Positions 37,633 to 47,110 of a stretch of 64,000 nucleotides of DNA are shown here, piece after piece (positions within the stretch are counted from its first letter, which is position 1; each line of letters begins with the position of its first letter). The notes under the pieces are model-generated. The model did not search any database, had not been told where the DNA came from, and worked only from the letters and a program-made list of their open reading frames with translations. The translations under genes and the position numbers were made by a program. The stretch is from assembly GCA_037318855.1 (NCBI GenBank), contig CP134874.1, positions 3,472,598 through 3,536,597 of the forward strand, read 5' to 3'. The DNA comes from Candidatus Sedimenticola sp. (ex Thyasira tokunagai) (GTDB taxonomy: Bacteria; Pseudomonadota; Gammaproteobacteria; Chromatiales; Chromatiaceae).

Positions 37633-39384
37633 TTAGTTATCGCTGTCAAGATAGCCTTTCCCCAGTAGGTAGAGAAAGACCTCCTGGGCCGCCTCCATTG
37701 GGCTGTACTGGGAGGTATCGATATAAAATTCCGGTTTTTCCGGTGTTTCATAGGGATCGCTGATACCGGTAAACTCAGGGATAATTCCCTTCCGAGCCTT
37801 GGCGTACAATCCTTTTCTGTCACGTGCTTCACACACCTCAAGTGGTGTAGCGACATGGATCTCGATGAAGTCACCATGTTGCTCGATCATGCTCCGAACA
37901 GCCCTGCGTGTCGCCGTATAAGGTGCAATGGGGGCGCATATGGCAACCCCACGATTTTTCGTGATCTCATTGGCGACAAAACCGATACGGCGAATATTGA
38001 GGTCCCTGTGGACCTTGGAAAAACCCAATTCACTGGAGAGATTCATACGGACAACATCGCCATCCAGAAGCGTAACCGGCCTGCCCCCCTCTTCAATCAG
38101 CTTGGCATAGACAATTTTCGCCAGTGTAGATTTTCCCGATCCAGACAAACCGGTAAAAAACAGGGTAAAACCGAGCCTTTTACGAGGTGGGTATACCTTG
38201 CGCAACGCATCAATCACCTCGGGATAGCTTTGCCACTCAGCAATAGGCTCATCATGTAGAAGGTTTTCCCGCAAAGCCGGTTCACTGAAGCGAAGGCTCT
38301 CAACATCACTCTTCTCAATTGCTGATGCTGGAAGAAAATGATCACCGGAGGGTACATATCGCCACTCTTCCAGGGGCACCATTTTAATCTGTAATTCATC
38401 CTGATATTTTTTGGTCAGTTCCTGAGAAGCGTAGGTGGCATAAAAATCATCGCCACCATTACCGTTGGGGGGCACAGCATGGTCAGGCCCGACAATAAAA
38501 TGTGAACAACCATAATTTTGATGTATCAAGCCGTGCCATAGGGTCTCTCTCGGTCCCGCCATACGCATTGCCAGTGGTAGCAGGGAGAGCTTGGTGAGGT
38601 GTCGGGGAAAATACTTTTTTATCGCTTGATAGCAGTGTACCCGTGCGTAGTACTGGAGATCACCCGGCTTGGTAGTACCCACGGTTGGGTGCAATAACAG
38701 GTGTGCACCCTCACGCTTGGCTGCATCCAAAGTAAATTCACGATGGATGCGATGCATCGGCTTGCTGGTCTGGAAGGCGATCACCCTGCGCCAACCACTC
38801 TTTTCAAACGAGTGCCTCAGCTCTGCAGGTGTATCCCACAAATTTTCAAAATCGTAATGACTTGGAAGCTGAATTCCCTGAATACCACCACCCACATAGT
38901 GTGGATGCACCTCATGCATCAGATAGTGCACACCCGGATGATCCTCAGATTCGGTACCGTAGACTGCAGCAGCTTCAACAGACTTATCAGGTTTCCACAG
39001 ATCGGTGATTGACAATACCGCCACCATGAAGCCCTCCGGGTCCCTCAAGGCGAGTTTCTCACCCACAGCTACCTGCTCTGTAACAGATTCTGCGATATCA
39101 AGTACGATCGGAATAGGCCAGAGGTTGCCATCAGGAAGTCTCATATCACTTAATACGGATTCATAAGCATCCTTTCCCATAAACCCTTTCAGTGGGGAGA
39201 AACCACCATTCATCAGCAGCTCAAGGTCACAAAGCTGGCGGCGGGTAAGTGTGACTGAAGGGTAGGCTTCGGACTCGGTCTTTAGCAGCTCCGCCAGATC
39301 GGGGGTAACAAGCAGATCACACAGCTCTCCACCATGCGGTGCGAGGTGGTACTCCCTCTTTTCATTTGAATTATTGGGTGTCAT
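37633..39384 (-). CDS. sat/cysC: Bifunctional ATP sulfurylase / APS kinase
   Basis: 583 residues. The N-terminal about 385 residues are a Sat-type sulfate adenylyltransferase: VTLTRRQLCDLELLMNGGF, FQTSKPMHRIHREFT (the HxxH site) and LLHPTVGTTKPGD. The C-terminal about 190 residues are APS kinase with P-loop FTGLSGSGKSTLAK and ICAPIAPYTATRR. The fused enzyme turns sulfate and ATP into PAPS. Assimilation in this group is often through CysDN, so a fused Sat-CysC inside a polysaccharide locus suggests PAPS for sulfotransfer, matching the sulfotransferase at 1.8-2.7 kb. That link is inference. Frame intact. Confidence 0.94.
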   Translation of the reverse strand: MTPNNSNEKREYHLAPHGGELCDLLVTPDLAELLKTESEAYPSVTLTRRQLCDLELLMNGGFSPLKGFMGKDAYESVLSDMRLPDGNLWPIPIVLDIAESVTEQVAVGEKLALRDPEGFMVAVLSITDLWKPDKSVEAAAVYGTESEDHPGVHYLMHEVHPHYVGGGIQGIQLPSHYDFENLWDTPAELRHSFEKSGWRRVIAFQTSKPMHRIHREFTLDAAKREGAHLLLHPTVGTTKPGDLQYYARVHCYQAIKKYFPRHLTKLSLLPLAMRMAGPRETLWHGLIHQNYGCSHFIVGPDHAVPPNGNGGDDFYATYASQELTKKYQDELQIKMVPLEEWRYVPSGDHFLPASAIEKSDVESLRFSEPALRENLLHDEPIAEWQSYPEVIDALRKVYPPRKRLGFTLFFTGLSGSGKSTLAKIVYAKLIEEGGRPVTLLDGDVVRMNLSSELGFSKVHRDLNIRRIGFVANEITKNRGVAICAPIAPYTATRRAVRSMIEQHGDFIEIHVATPLEVCEARDRKGLYAKARKGIIPEFTGISDPYETPEKPEFYIDTSQYSPMEAAQEVFLYLLGKGYLDSDN

Positions 39385-39461
39385 CGGTAAGCCTAAATAC
39401 CGTTAAAATTAACTGGTTCTTCACTATGTTTCTGTTCCACGCAATTATCATCATCTCTCTG

Positions 39462-39669
39462 TAGGAGGGTGTCGTAAAAGCACCAATCCCTTCTCCCTAC
39501 GAGGGAGAAGGTTAGGATGAGGGTGTATTAAATCAATAAGTTACCTATTGATCCCCCTCACCCTAGCCCTCTCCCCGGTGGGGAGAGGGGACCTTTGCGA
39601 CACCCTCCTGAGGGAGAAGGGACGGTCTATTTAAGACTTTTACGTCATTTGAACTCCGAAACTTGAGTT
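39462..39669. repeat. Nested palindromic repeat, copy R10 (reverse orientation)
   Basis: Same family read the other way: GAAGGTTAGGATGAGGGTG, TTAAATCAATAAGTTACC core, GTGGGGAGAGGGGACC, and right outer arm GAACTCCGAAACTTGAGTT. The left outer arm is missing. Confidence 0.9.
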
Positions 39670-39699
39670 AGAAGATAGCTATGGGATAGTAGGCGCTGC

Positions 39700-40608
39700 T
39701 CAAGAAGAATGTTTCTCTTCTTGTAGTCGTTGCCCAAGGGTGTCCAGGTATTCAATTAACTGCTCCCTCAGTTCCGGGTGCTGAAGGCCGTATTCAATAT
39801 TAGCTTCAAGAAAGCCGGCTTTGGATCCGCAATCGTAACGAATTCCATCAAACTTATAAGCATTGACACTCTCTTGAGCCAACAGGGCACTGATTGCATC
39901 GGTAAGCTGTATTTCGTTCCCAGCGCCTCTGCCGGTTTCATGCAACAGTTCAAAGATCTTTGGAGAGAGAATATACCGTCCGACCACACCCAGATTTGAG
40001 GGCGCGCTCTCAGGCTTTGGCTTCTCAACGATACTATCTATTCGTGATAGTTTGGCATCCGGGTTATCTACCTTAACGATACCGTACTGATCCGTCTTAT
40101 CCCTATCGACCGTCTCTACTGCAATAACACTCTCCCCCGCCTCATCGAACTGCTTTACCATCTGTTTCAGGCAAGGATTACTGTTACCATCAATCAGATC
40201 ATCAGCCAATATCACGGCAAAAGGCTCATTCCCAACCGCTTTCTCAGCACAGAGAACGGCATGCCCAAGTCCCATAGCTTCACTCTGCCGGATATAGATG
40301 CAGTCAACATTAGGGGGGATAATCTCACTCACCAGCTTGAGGAGCTTATCCTTACCCTTGAGTTCAAGTTCATGTTCAAGCTCATAAGCCTTATCAAAGT
40401 GATCAGGAATAGCTCGTTTGTTCCTCCCGGTAACAAAGATCAGCGTATCTACTCCCGCGGCAACGGCTTCTTCCACAGCGTATTGAATAAGAGGCTTGTC
40501 CACTATGGGCAACATCTCTTTCGGAGTCGCTTTGGTTGCCGGCAGAAAGCGGGTACCCAAACCACCTACAGGAAACACCGCCTTTCTGATTATCGCTGTC
40601 GTCATCAA
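39700..40608 (-). CDS. galU: UTP-glucose-1-phosphate uridylyltransferase
   Basis: 302 residues. Signature [19 protein letters not shown] with [19 protein letters not shown]; later [34 protein letters not shown] and [12 protein letters not shown], all typical of GalU. It supplies UDP-glucose for the priming transferase, for GalE and for general envelope use. Stand-alone gene, leftward, between repeats R10 and a family B element. Confidence 0.95.
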   Translation of the reverse strand: MMTTAIIRKAVFPVGGLGTRFLPATKATPKEMLPIVDKPLIQYAVEEAVAAGVDTLIFVTGRNKRAIPDHFDKAYELEHELELKGKDKLLKLVSEIIPPNVDCIYIRQSEAMGLGHAVLCAEKAVGNEPFAVILADDLIDGNSNPCLKQMVKQFDEAGESVIAVETVDRDKTDQYGIVKVDNPDAKLSRIDSIVEKPKPESAPSNLGVVGRYILSPKIFELLHETGRGAGNEIQLTDAISALLAQESVNAYKFDGIRYDCGSKAGFLEANIEYGLQHPELREQLIEYLDTLGQRLQEEKHSS

Positions 40609-40626
40609 CTCATCCTTATACTTTAG

Positions 40627-40771
40627 TGGCTATGCACAATAATCCTGAAACCATATGCAAGAGCGAACTTGTTCGCGAAAAATAGCCCCGGAGCCTGATC
40701 GCGAATAAATTCGCTCCTACAGGGAGCACGTTTCTCCATAAATATTGCTTCAGGGTTATTGTACATAGCCA
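40627..40771. repeat. REP-bearing MITE-like repeat, family B, complete copy
   Basis: Inverted ends TGGCTATGCACAATAATCC and GGGTTATTGTACATAGCCA enclose two REP hairpins (GAGCGAACTTGTTCGCGAA and GCGAATAAATTCGCTC). 145 bp, between galU and galE. Confidence 0.88.
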
Positions 40772-40780
40772 GTTATAATT

Positions 40781-41758
40781 CTATTCATCATCCCGTTTCA
40801 TCCAGTCCCAGGCAGTCTGGATAATACGGTCCATATCGTTGTAGGTGGGCACCCAGTCAAGTGCATCCATAGCACGGGTACTATCAGCCACCAAAGTTGC
40901 TGGATCACCCGGCCGCCGATCATCCATTTGATAGGGTATCTCACCAGCCACCACTCTTTTAGCCGAGTCCAGCACCTCCATAACGCTGAACCCACAGCCG
41001 TTACCCAGGTTGAATGCGTGAGCCCCACGGTTTTTCCCAAGGAACTCAACCGCCTTCAAATGCGCCTTGCAGAGATCTTCAACATGAATGTAGTCTCTTA
41101 CACAAGTACCGTCGTGGGTGGCGTAATCACTACCAAAAACCCGTAATTCGGCACCGGCAACTCTCTTGGCAGCCTTTAGAATATTGGGGATCAAATGGGT
41201 CTCGGGATCGTGCTCTTCACCAAGTTCACCTTCCGCATCAGCCCCCGCAGCATTGAAGTAACGCAGGCTGACGGAGTTTAAGGCGTAGGCATCGGCATAG
41301 TCTTTTAGCATCTGCTCTACCATCAGTTTGGTCCGCCCATAGGGGTTGATGGGGTTTTTGGGGTGCTCTTCACCAATCTGCTCTGCCACTGGATTGCCGA
41401 AAATAGCGGCACTTGAAGAGAAGATAAATTTACCTACCTCTTTCTGCCGCATCTGTTCCAGGAGGTTGAAGGTACCGATAACATTATTCTGGTAGTAGAG
41501 AGCTGGATTCGTCATCGACTCCCCTACCAAAGAGCGTGCCGAGAAATGCATCACCGCATCAAATGAGTGGCTCTCAAAGAGGAGTGATAGATCCTCTGGA
41601 ATGAGTAGGTCACCTTGTACAAAAGTACCCCACTTAACCGCCTCACGATGACCTGTTGAGAGGTTGTCGAAAACAACCACCTCATGGCCCCGCCTGGCAA
41701 GCATTTTGACCATGTGTGAGCCGATATAACCGGCTCCGCCGCAAACTAAAATCTTCAT
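40781..41758 (-). CDS. galE: UDP-glucose 4-epimerase
   Basis: 325 residues. KILVCGGAGYIGSHMVKML for NAD, FSSSAAIFGNP with catalytic Ser, NPYGRTKLMVEQML with the Tyr-Lys pair, and SLRYFNAAGAD as in GalE. It interconverts UDP-glucose and UDP-galactose. Leftward with galU, 10 bp from the family B repeat. Confidence 0.95.
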   Translation of the reverse strand: MKILVCGGAGYIGSHMVKMLARRGHEVVVFDNLSTGHREAVKWGTFVQGDLLIPEDLSLLFESHSFDAVMHFSARSLVGESMTNPALYYQNNVIGTFNLLEQMRQKEVGKFIFSSSAAIFGNPVAEQIGEEHPKNPINPYGRTKLMVEQMLKDYADAYALNSVSLRYFNAAGADAEGELGEEHDPETHLIPNILKAAKRVAGAELRVFGSDYATHDGTCVRDYIHVEDLCKAHLKAVEFLGKNRGAHAFNLGNGCGFSVMEVLDSAKRVVAGEIPYQMDDRRPGDPATLVADSTRAMDALDWVPTYNDMDRIIQTAWDWMKRDDE

Positions 41759-42241
41759 CTATTACCGGTGTTTTTTTATCGTAAGTATCAGGAATTGGCG
41801 CATAGTACACCACCAATCCATCTCAACCAGTCATTGTATAGAAATTAGCGCTACAGGGCATCAACCAAGGGGATCTACACCATGTAGGATATATCCTACA
41901 GAGATCTCACGAGTGGATAAATGAGGGTGGATGCATAAAACCATAATCCTCTGTATGATTCCCGACTGTTTTATTGTGTGCCAACCAACAGGAAAGGATT
42001 ACCCGGAAGCCTTTTAAAAGCCCAGGTTTCGGAGTTCATATGACGTAAAAGGCTTGGATAGACCGTCCCTTCTCCCTACGAGGGAGAAGGTTAGGATGAG
42101 GGTGTATTAAATCAATAAGTTACCTATTGATCCCCCTCACCCTAGCCCTCTCCCCGGTGGGGAGAGGGGACTTTTGCGACACCCTCCTGAGGGAGAGGGG
42201 GCTAATGGACTCCGAAACTTGAGTTAATAGGATCACGTTAA
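41759..42241. other. Divergent gap between galE and the vanZ-like gene, with repeat R11
   Basis: Besides R11 (42021-42226) the left 260 bases hold no ORF with recognisable features. A short dyad GTAGGATATATCCTAC lies at 41886-41901 and could be an operator for galE; this is a guess from symmetry only. Confidence 0.45.
42021..42226. repeat. Nested palindromic repeat, complete copy R11 (reverse orientation)
   Basis: Outer arms AGGTTTCGGAGTTCATATGACG and ACTCCGAAACTTGAGTT enclose GACCGTCCCTTCTCCC, GGTTAGGATGAGGGTG, the core and GTGGGGAGAGGGG. The right arm ends 15 bp before the vanZ-like start. Confidence 0.9.
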
Positions 42242-42652
42242 ATGTACCACCAAAGAGTGCAGCCCATACACTACCTTCTGCTGTCACTCTGTTGGGCGAC
42301 CACTATTTCCTACCTCTCCCACCAGCCTGGAAGCGGGCCGGATGAGATAACCCCCTGGCTCCCGGGTGAGATCAAAAATCTCCTCCATCTACCTATATTT
42401 GGCCTCTTCGCACTCCTGCTCTGGCTTGGAATAAAACACCACTTCCAGAATATGGCGTTGGCATTTATCGCTGTGCTGAGCCTGACAGCAGTCTTTGGCA
42501 CCTTTGACGAATGGCACCAGTCGTTCATTCCCGGTCGTACCGCCTCGATAGAGGATATCGCCGCCGATTTAGTCGGCGGCATAATTGCCCTTTCTGTTGC
42601 CTTATACTGGCAAAAACATAAACCACAAAAAAACCGCATGAACCATGGATAA
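42242..42652 (+). CDS. VanZ-family membrane protein
   Basis: 136 residues, four helices. LSHQPGSGP after helix 1, HLPIFGLFALLLW in helix 2, and the family mark FGTFDEWHQSFIPGRTASIEDIAADLVGG. VanZ-like proteins are small membrane proteins of uncertain role; some affect sensitivity to glycopeptides, others sit in polysaccharide loci. The stop overlaps the uppP start by eight bases, implying co-translation with a lipid-carrier enzyme. Confidence 0.88.
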   Translation: MYHQRVQPIHYLLLSLCWATTISYLSHQPGSGPDEITPWLPGEIKNLLHLPIFGLFALLLWLGIKHHFQNMALAFIAVLSLTAVFGTFDEWHQSFIPGRTASIEDIAADLVGGIIALSVALYWQKHKPQKNRMNHG

Positions 42653-43445
42653 CCTACAGATAGTACTTCTCGCCCTGGTTCAGGGGCTGACCGAATTTCT
42701 GCCCATATCCAGTTCCGCCCACCTGATTCTCACCCCGATGCTGTTCGGCTATGAGGATCAGGGACTGGCCTTTGATGTTGCCGTTCACCTCGGCTCACTG
42801 CTGGCAGTCACCACCTATTTCCGCCATGAGCTGTTTGCCATGATTCGGGACTTTTTCTCATCACTGAGCGCCAATGGTGAGAAGACCGAGAACTCACGCA
42901 TGGCTTGGATGATCATTCTGGCTACCCTGCCGGTGATGGTTGCCGGTCTGCTACTCAAATCGATTGTGCAGAATGATCTCCGTTCCATTGCTGTGATCGC
43001 CGCAACCACCATCCTTTTTGGACTGCTGCTTCTCTGGGCTGATATGAAAGGAGCCAAGAGAAGGGATGAATACTCTGTTTCCTGGCGGGATGCCCTCTTT
43101 ATCGGACTGTTACAGGCTATCGCCCTGATTCCGGGCACCTCCCGCTCTGGTATCACCATGACGGCCGGGTTGATACTGGGCATGACCAGACAGGCTGCCT
43201 CACGCTTCTCGTTTCTGCTCTCAATCCCTACTATTCTGATGTCGGGAACTCTGGTCACCTACGATCTGATTAGCGGTTCCGAGGCGGTCGCCTGGACCGA
43301 ACTCATCCTCGGTGCACTGTTGTCGTTTGTCTCCGCCTATCTCTGCATCCACTACTTCCTGAAACTGATAGAGCGGATCAGTATGCTGCCGTTTGTCATC
43401 TACCGCTTGCTGCTTGGTGCAGTACTGGTTTTTATCACTTTCTGA
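42645..43445 (+). CDS. uppP: Undecaprenyl-diphosphate phosphatase
   Basis: 266 residues, about eight helices. VQGLTEFLPISSSAHL with the (E/Q)xxxE-type motif near the N-terminus and ALIPGTSRSGITMTAG, the PGxSRSxxT motif. It recycles undecaprenyl diphosphate to the monophosphate needed by the priming transferase. Convergent with the phosphomannomutase gene, 7 bp apart. Confidence 0.96.
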   Translation: MDNLQIVLLALVQGLTEFLPISSSAHLILTPMLFGYEDQGLAFDVAVHLGSLLAVTTYFRHELFAMIRDFFSSLSANGEKTENSRMAWMIILATLPVMVAGLLLKSIVQNDLRSIAVIAATTILFGLLLLWADMKGAKRRDEYSVSWRDALFIGLLQAIALIPGTSRSGITMTAGLILGMTRQAASRFSFLLSIPTILMSGTLVTYDLISGSEAVAWTELILGALLSFVSAYLCIHYFLKLIERISMLPFVIYRLLLGAVLVFITF

Positions 43446-43452
43446 ATGTCCG

Positions 43453-44823
43453 TCAACTACATAGTATGGAGAGTATCTCGTCCGTCCTTGTCTGCATCAG
43501 TTTGGCATCACCCCGTGATTCCACATTCAACCTCACTACTGGCTCGGTATTGGAGCTTCGAAGGTTGAACCTCCACTCTCCCATATCCAGGCTGATGCCA
43601 TCCGTATAATCGATAACCTCGGCGTCTGACTGGTAGTGATCCAGTACACACTGAATAGCCCTCTTGGGATCATCCAGTCTGCTGTTGATCTCCCCTGAGG
43701 AGGGGTAGCGATTGATACGCTCTTCCACCAACTGTGACAGTGACTGCCCCTTGCTACATATCAGTTCAGCCACCAACAACCAGGGGATCATGCCACTGTC
43801 GCAGTAGTTGAAATCACGGAAATAGTGGTGGGCACTCATCTCACCACCATAGACGGCATCTTCTTCCCGCATCCGCTCTTTGATAAAGGCGTGACCAGTC
43901 TTGCTCTGCACCGGTTCACCGCCGCCGGCAGTGACAATGTCCACCGTGTTCCACGTCAGGCGGGGATCATGAATAATCGGGCTTCCCGGGTATTTATCGA
44001 GAAACGCCTCAGCCAGCAGGCCGACAATATAGTAGCCCTCTATAAACTCGCCTCGCTCATCAAAAAGAAAACAGCGGTCAAAATCGCCATCCCACGCAAT
44101 ACCCATATCCGCTGAGCCGGCCAACACGGCATCGGTGGTATCCTGGCGATTCTCAGGCAACAATGGGTTGGGAATACCATTGGGAAAAGTGCCGTCTGCC
44201 TCATGGAACACTTTGATAAAGGTTATCGGCACACCGGCGGAGTTCAGCCGCTGCTCCAAGACATCAATCACATGGCCGGCGGCACCATTGCCTGCATTCA
44301 CAACCAACTTAATCGGTTTGATCGCATCCGGCTGGATATATTCCAGTAGATGATCGACGTAGGCATCAAGTACTGATAGTTTGCGGTAGCCGCCTCTTTG
44401 TGAGGGATCGGCCGGTGTAAAGGCATTTTCACGGGCCAGTCGTTCAATCTTATCCAGGCCGGTATCTCCACTGATCGGCCGGGAGCCCTCGCGTACCAGC
44501 TTCATGCCGTTGTAGTCCCGAGGATTATGGCTGGCGGTCACCATGATGCCGCCGGCCACACCCAGATGAGCTGTGGCAAAATAGATCTCTTCGGTCCCGC
44601 ACAGACCAATATCGAGGACCTCGACACCGGAGTCCCGCAATCCATTGCTCAGGGCCTGTTTCAAAGGCTCTGTCGAGAGCCGCATATCGCCCCCCACCAC
44701 CACCGATTGCGGCACAATCGAAGCGGCATAAGCGCGACCAATCCGGTAAGCTATATCCTCATCAAGCTCCGTACCCAGTTGGCCACGGATATCGTAGGCC
44801 TTAAAGCATCCCAGTTTTTCCAT
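43453..44823 (-). CDS. Phosphomannomutase/phosphoglucomutase
   Basis: About 456 residues from ATG 44823 (the frame is open to 44859). [11 protein letters not shown] at the N-terminus, the phosphoserine loop [16 protein letters not shown], the metal loop [11 protein letters not shown], the sugar-binding GEMSAHHYF and the phosphate loop [10 protein letters not shown]. AlgC/XanA-type enzymes make mannose-1-P and glucose-1-P, the precursors for ManC, RmlA and GalU encoded in this window. The upstream gap holds the small RNA described below, divergently read. Confidence 0.94.
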   Translation of the reverse strand: MEKLGCFKAYDIRGQLGTELDEDIAYRIGRAYAASIVPQSVVVGGDMRLSTEPLKQALSNGLRDSGVEVLDIGLCGTEEIYFATAHLGVAGGIMVTASHNPRDYNGMKLVREGSRPISGDTGLDKIERLARENAFTPADPSQRGGYRKLSVLDAYVDHLLEYIQPDAIKPIKLVVNAGNGAAGHVIDVLEQRLNSAGVPITFIKVFHEADGTFPNGIPNPLLPENRQDTTDAVLAGSADMGIAWDGDFDRCFLFDERGEFIEGYYIVGLLAEAFLDKYPGSPIIHDPRLTWNTVDIVTAGGGEPVQSKTGHAFIKERMREEDAVYGGEMSAHHYFRDFNYCDSGMIPWLLVAELICSKGQSLSQLVEERINRYPSSGEINSRLDDPKRAIQCVLDHYQSDAEVIDYTDGISLDMGEWRFNLRSSNTEPVVRLNVESRGDAKLMQTRTDEILSILCS

Positions 44824-44949
44824 CTTGGCGTCGTTCCACTGCTCAAAAAAAGGCATCATGAGCCATAACTGTACCTTTTTCCAGGTACATGGATATTTGG
44901 AGCAATACGTAACACAAATGGACTTTATAGATATGAAACAAAATGGTAG

Positions 44950-44978
44950 TTGACAATCTGGCTATATTAGAATATTAT
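44950..44978 (+). promoter_or_regulatory. Consensus sigma-70 promoter of a small RNA
   Basis: TTGACA at 44950-44955, a 17-base spacer, and TATTAT at 44973-44978. This is a perfect -35 with optimal spacing and a strong -10. Transcription should start near 44985 and run rightward into the hairpins below. No start codon with a ribosome site follows. Confidence 0.8.
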
Positions 44979-44984
44979 TATTTA

Positions 44985-45154
44985 CAATTCGAGCTGATGC
45001 AGTAGTTACTGCACCTGATTGAACCGTTTTAAGGTCAACAGAGCACGGCCAAAGGCAGTATCGCAGTGGTGTCGTGTTCTCTTGACCACCTGAACCTCCA
45101 TCCTCCTTTGGTGGTAATTCTTCAGCCCGACTTCCTCAGTCGGGCTTTTTTTTT
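44985..45154 (+). ncRNA. Putative structured small RNA with anti-Shine-Dalgarno loop
   Basis: About 165-170 bases from a consensus promoter to an intrinsic terminator, with no ORF. Hairpins: TGCAGTA/TACTGCA at 44998-45013; a long stem of 14 pairs in 15, GGTCAACAGAGCACG (45033-45047) with CGTGTTCTCTTGACC (45073-45087); ACCACC/GGTGGT (45085-45090, 45110-45115) whose loop contains CCTCCATCCTCC; and the terminator stem. The CCUCC loop could pair with ribosome binding sites, as in the cuckoo RNAs of Rhodobacterales, or with GGA-rich mRNAs. I do not recognise it as 6S, tmRNA, SRP or a Csr RNA. Confidence 0.7.
45124..45154 (+). terminator. Intrinsic terminator
   Basis: Perfect 9-bp stem AGCCCGACT/AGTCGGGCT with a five-base loop, followed by an unbroken run of nine T. 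Ends the small RNA transcript. Confidence 0.95.
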
Positions 45155-45176
45155 GGCCGCGCTCCATCTCCATCAT

Positions 45177-45331
45177 ATAATCCTAGATTCCGCAGTTGAC
45201 CGCTCCATTCTGAGACTAAGTGACTAATATGAATACCATAGATTTCAAACTTCCCTCTCAACTATTGGGTGACCCACGCTACAGCGTGAATTGCACGCTT
45301 CACGCCGTCCAACTACGGATTCTAGGATAAT
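45177..45331. repeat. MITE-like element (155 bp)
   Basis: Ends are 23-bp inverted repeats with 19 matches: ATAATCCTAGATTCCGCAG at left and the complement of ATTATCCTAGAATCCGTAG at right. The inside has no real gene. Lies between the small RNA terminator and cmoA. Confidence 0.75.
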
Positions 45332-45371
45332 CACCCCACACCCTTGACTGAGTTCCATCACCCTATCCGTT

Positions 45372-46109
45372 ATGAGCAGATCACCAGAGCGTGACCAGAT
45401 ATACGCCGCCTCTCGTAGTGAGCCAACCGGTTTCACTTTTGACGAAAGGGTTGCGGACGTATTTCCAGACATGATACAGCGCTCAGTACCTGGATATGCC
45501 ACAGTGATAGGCATGACCGGGGTACTCGCGGCCGAGTATGTACAACCCCACAGCCACTGCTACGACCTGGGCTGTTCTCTGGGTGCAACGGCACTCTCTA
45601 TACAGCAGGGCATTCAGACCGAGGGATGCCGCATTATTGCTGTGGACAACTCAGCCGCGATGCTTGAACAGGCAAAACAGTATATCGAGCCCAGCAGGAA
45701 CGAGATACCGATTGAGCTGGTCTGTGCAGATATTCAAGATATTGAGATCCGTGATGCCTCTCTGGTTACGCTTAACTTCACTCTCCAGTTCATCCCTGTC
45801 GAACAGCGCGTGTCACTGCTGCAGAAGATCTATCACGGACTCCGACCCCAAGGCATTTTGATCCTGTCAGAGAAGATCACTTTTGATGATCCCGAGGAGG
45901 AGCGGCTGCAGATGGAGATGCACCACGCCTTTAAACGTGCCAACGGTTACAACGACCTGGAGATCAGCCGCAAACGCAGTGCACTGGAAAATGTACTGAT
46001 TCCGGAGACGCTCGTAGCTCACAAACAGCGATTGGATGCCGCCGGCTTCAGCCGAGCTGACCTCTGGTTCCAGTGTTTCAACTTTGTCTCTCTGGTGGCG
46101 CGCAAGTGA
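45372..46109 (+). CDS. cmoA: Carboxy-S-adenosyl-L-methionine synthase
   Basis: 245 residues. Class I methyltransferase fold with YDLGCSLGATALSI for SAM binding, IIAVDNSAAML and VTLNFTLQFI; the N-terminal FDERVADVFPDMIQRSVPGY is a CmoA hallmark. It makes carboxy-SAM from SAM and prephenate. Its stop overlaps the GTG start of cmoB, so the pair is translated together, as in most gammaproteobacteria. Confidence 0.96.
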   Translation: MSRSPERDQIYAASRSEPTGFTFDERVADVFPDMIQRSVPGYATVIGMTGVLAAEYVQPHSHCYDLGCSLGATALSIQQGIQTEGCRIIAVDNSAAMLEQAKQYIEPSRNEIPIELVCADIQDIEIRDASLVTLNFTLQFIPVEQRVSLLQKIYHGLRPQGILILSEKITFDDPEEERLQMEMHHAFKRANGYNDLEISRKRSALENVLIPETLVAHKQRLDAAGFSRADLWFQCFNFVSLVARK

Positions 46110-47083
46110 TCGACTACGAGCCGTTATACAAACAGATGAGAGGTTCAGCCTTGGAGTCCTGGGCTAAGCAGCTACCGAAACAGTTAGAGACTGTTTTCAG
46201 CGAAGATAGGCATGGTGACTGTGCCCGCTGGCTGAATGCAATAGAGCAACTTCCAACTTGGTCACCAGATAAAGTCAAGCTCGATCAGGCTAGGGTGGCT
46301 GTTGAAAGTGATAGTAAAATAAGCGGGGAGCAGCAGGCTCAAACAAAAGAGCTGCTCAAGGCGCTTCACCCCTGGCGTAAAGGCCCCTATCGGCTCCATG
46401 ACATCGACATTGATACCGAATGGCGGTCTGACTGGAAATGGGATCGTCTTGTACCCCACATTACCCCCCTAGAGGGTCGAACTGTGCTGGATGTCGGTTG
46501 TGGTAACGGCTACCACTGCTGGCGCATGGCGGGGGCTGGTGCCGAGCTGGTTATCGGTATCGATCCGACGCAGCTGTTTCTTGCCCAGTTCCTTGCCGTC
46601 CGCCACTTTCTTGGGGAGGATTACCCGGTTCATCTGCTTCCCCTGGCCCTGGAGCAGGTGCCGAACAACCTGCGGGCGTTCGATACGGTCTTCTCCATGG
46701 GTGTTCTCTATCACCGCCGTTCCCCCATCGACCACCTCTATGAACTCAAGAGCTGCCTGCGTCAGGGAGGTGAACTGGTATTGGAGACCCTGGTGATTGA
46801 AGGTGGTGAGGGCCGGATACTGGTGCCCGACGGCCGCTACGCCAAGATGCGCAATGTCTGGTTTATCCCATCTCCTGAAACGCTCTGCGGCTGGCTGCGT
46901 CGTTGTGGCTTCAATGAGGTACGGCTGATTGATGTCACCACCACATCGGTAGAAGAGCAGAGGAAGACAGAGTGGATGCAGTTTGAATCCCTCTCTGACT
47001 ATCTCGATTCCGTCAATCCGCAACTGACTATCGAAGGTCATCCGGCCCCGCGACGAGCCATTATACTGGCAAAATCAGGCTAA
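46106..47083 (+). CDS. cmoB: tRNA U34 carboxymethyltransferase
   Basis: 325 residues from GTG 46106, chosen because it overlaps the cmoA stop and begins IDYEPLYKQM like other CmoB proteins. GPYRLHDIDIDTEWRSDWKWDR and the SAM motif VLDVGCGNGYHCWRM are diagnostic, as is FSMGVLYHRRSPIDHL. It transfers the carboxymethyl group of carboxy-SAM to 5-hydroxyuridine 34 of tRNAs. Core chromosomal gene. Confidence 0.96.
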   Translation: MIDYEPLYKQMRGSALESWAKQLPKQLETVFSEDRHGDCARWLNAIEQLPTWSPDKVKLDQARVAVESDSKISGEQQAQTKELLKALHPWRKGPYRLHDIDIDTEWRSDWKWDRLVPHITPLEGRTVLDVGCGNGYHCWRMAGAGAELVIGIDPTQLFLAQFLAVRHFLGEDYPVHLLPLALEQVPNNLRAFDTVFSMGVLYHRRSPIDHLYELKSCLRQGGELVLETLVIEGGEGRILVPDGRYAKMRNVWFIPSPETLCGWLRRCGFNEVRLIDVTTTSVEEQRKTEWMQFESLSDYLDSVNPQLTIEGHPAPRRAIILAKSG

Positions 47084-47110
47084 TTACCTATCAGCAGCTA
47101 TAATTCACAT

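Noticed and set aside
45245..45514. 89-codon minus-strand ORF upstream of cmoA
   Set aside because: It spans the MITE-like element and the start of cmoA in antisense and has no recognisable domain.
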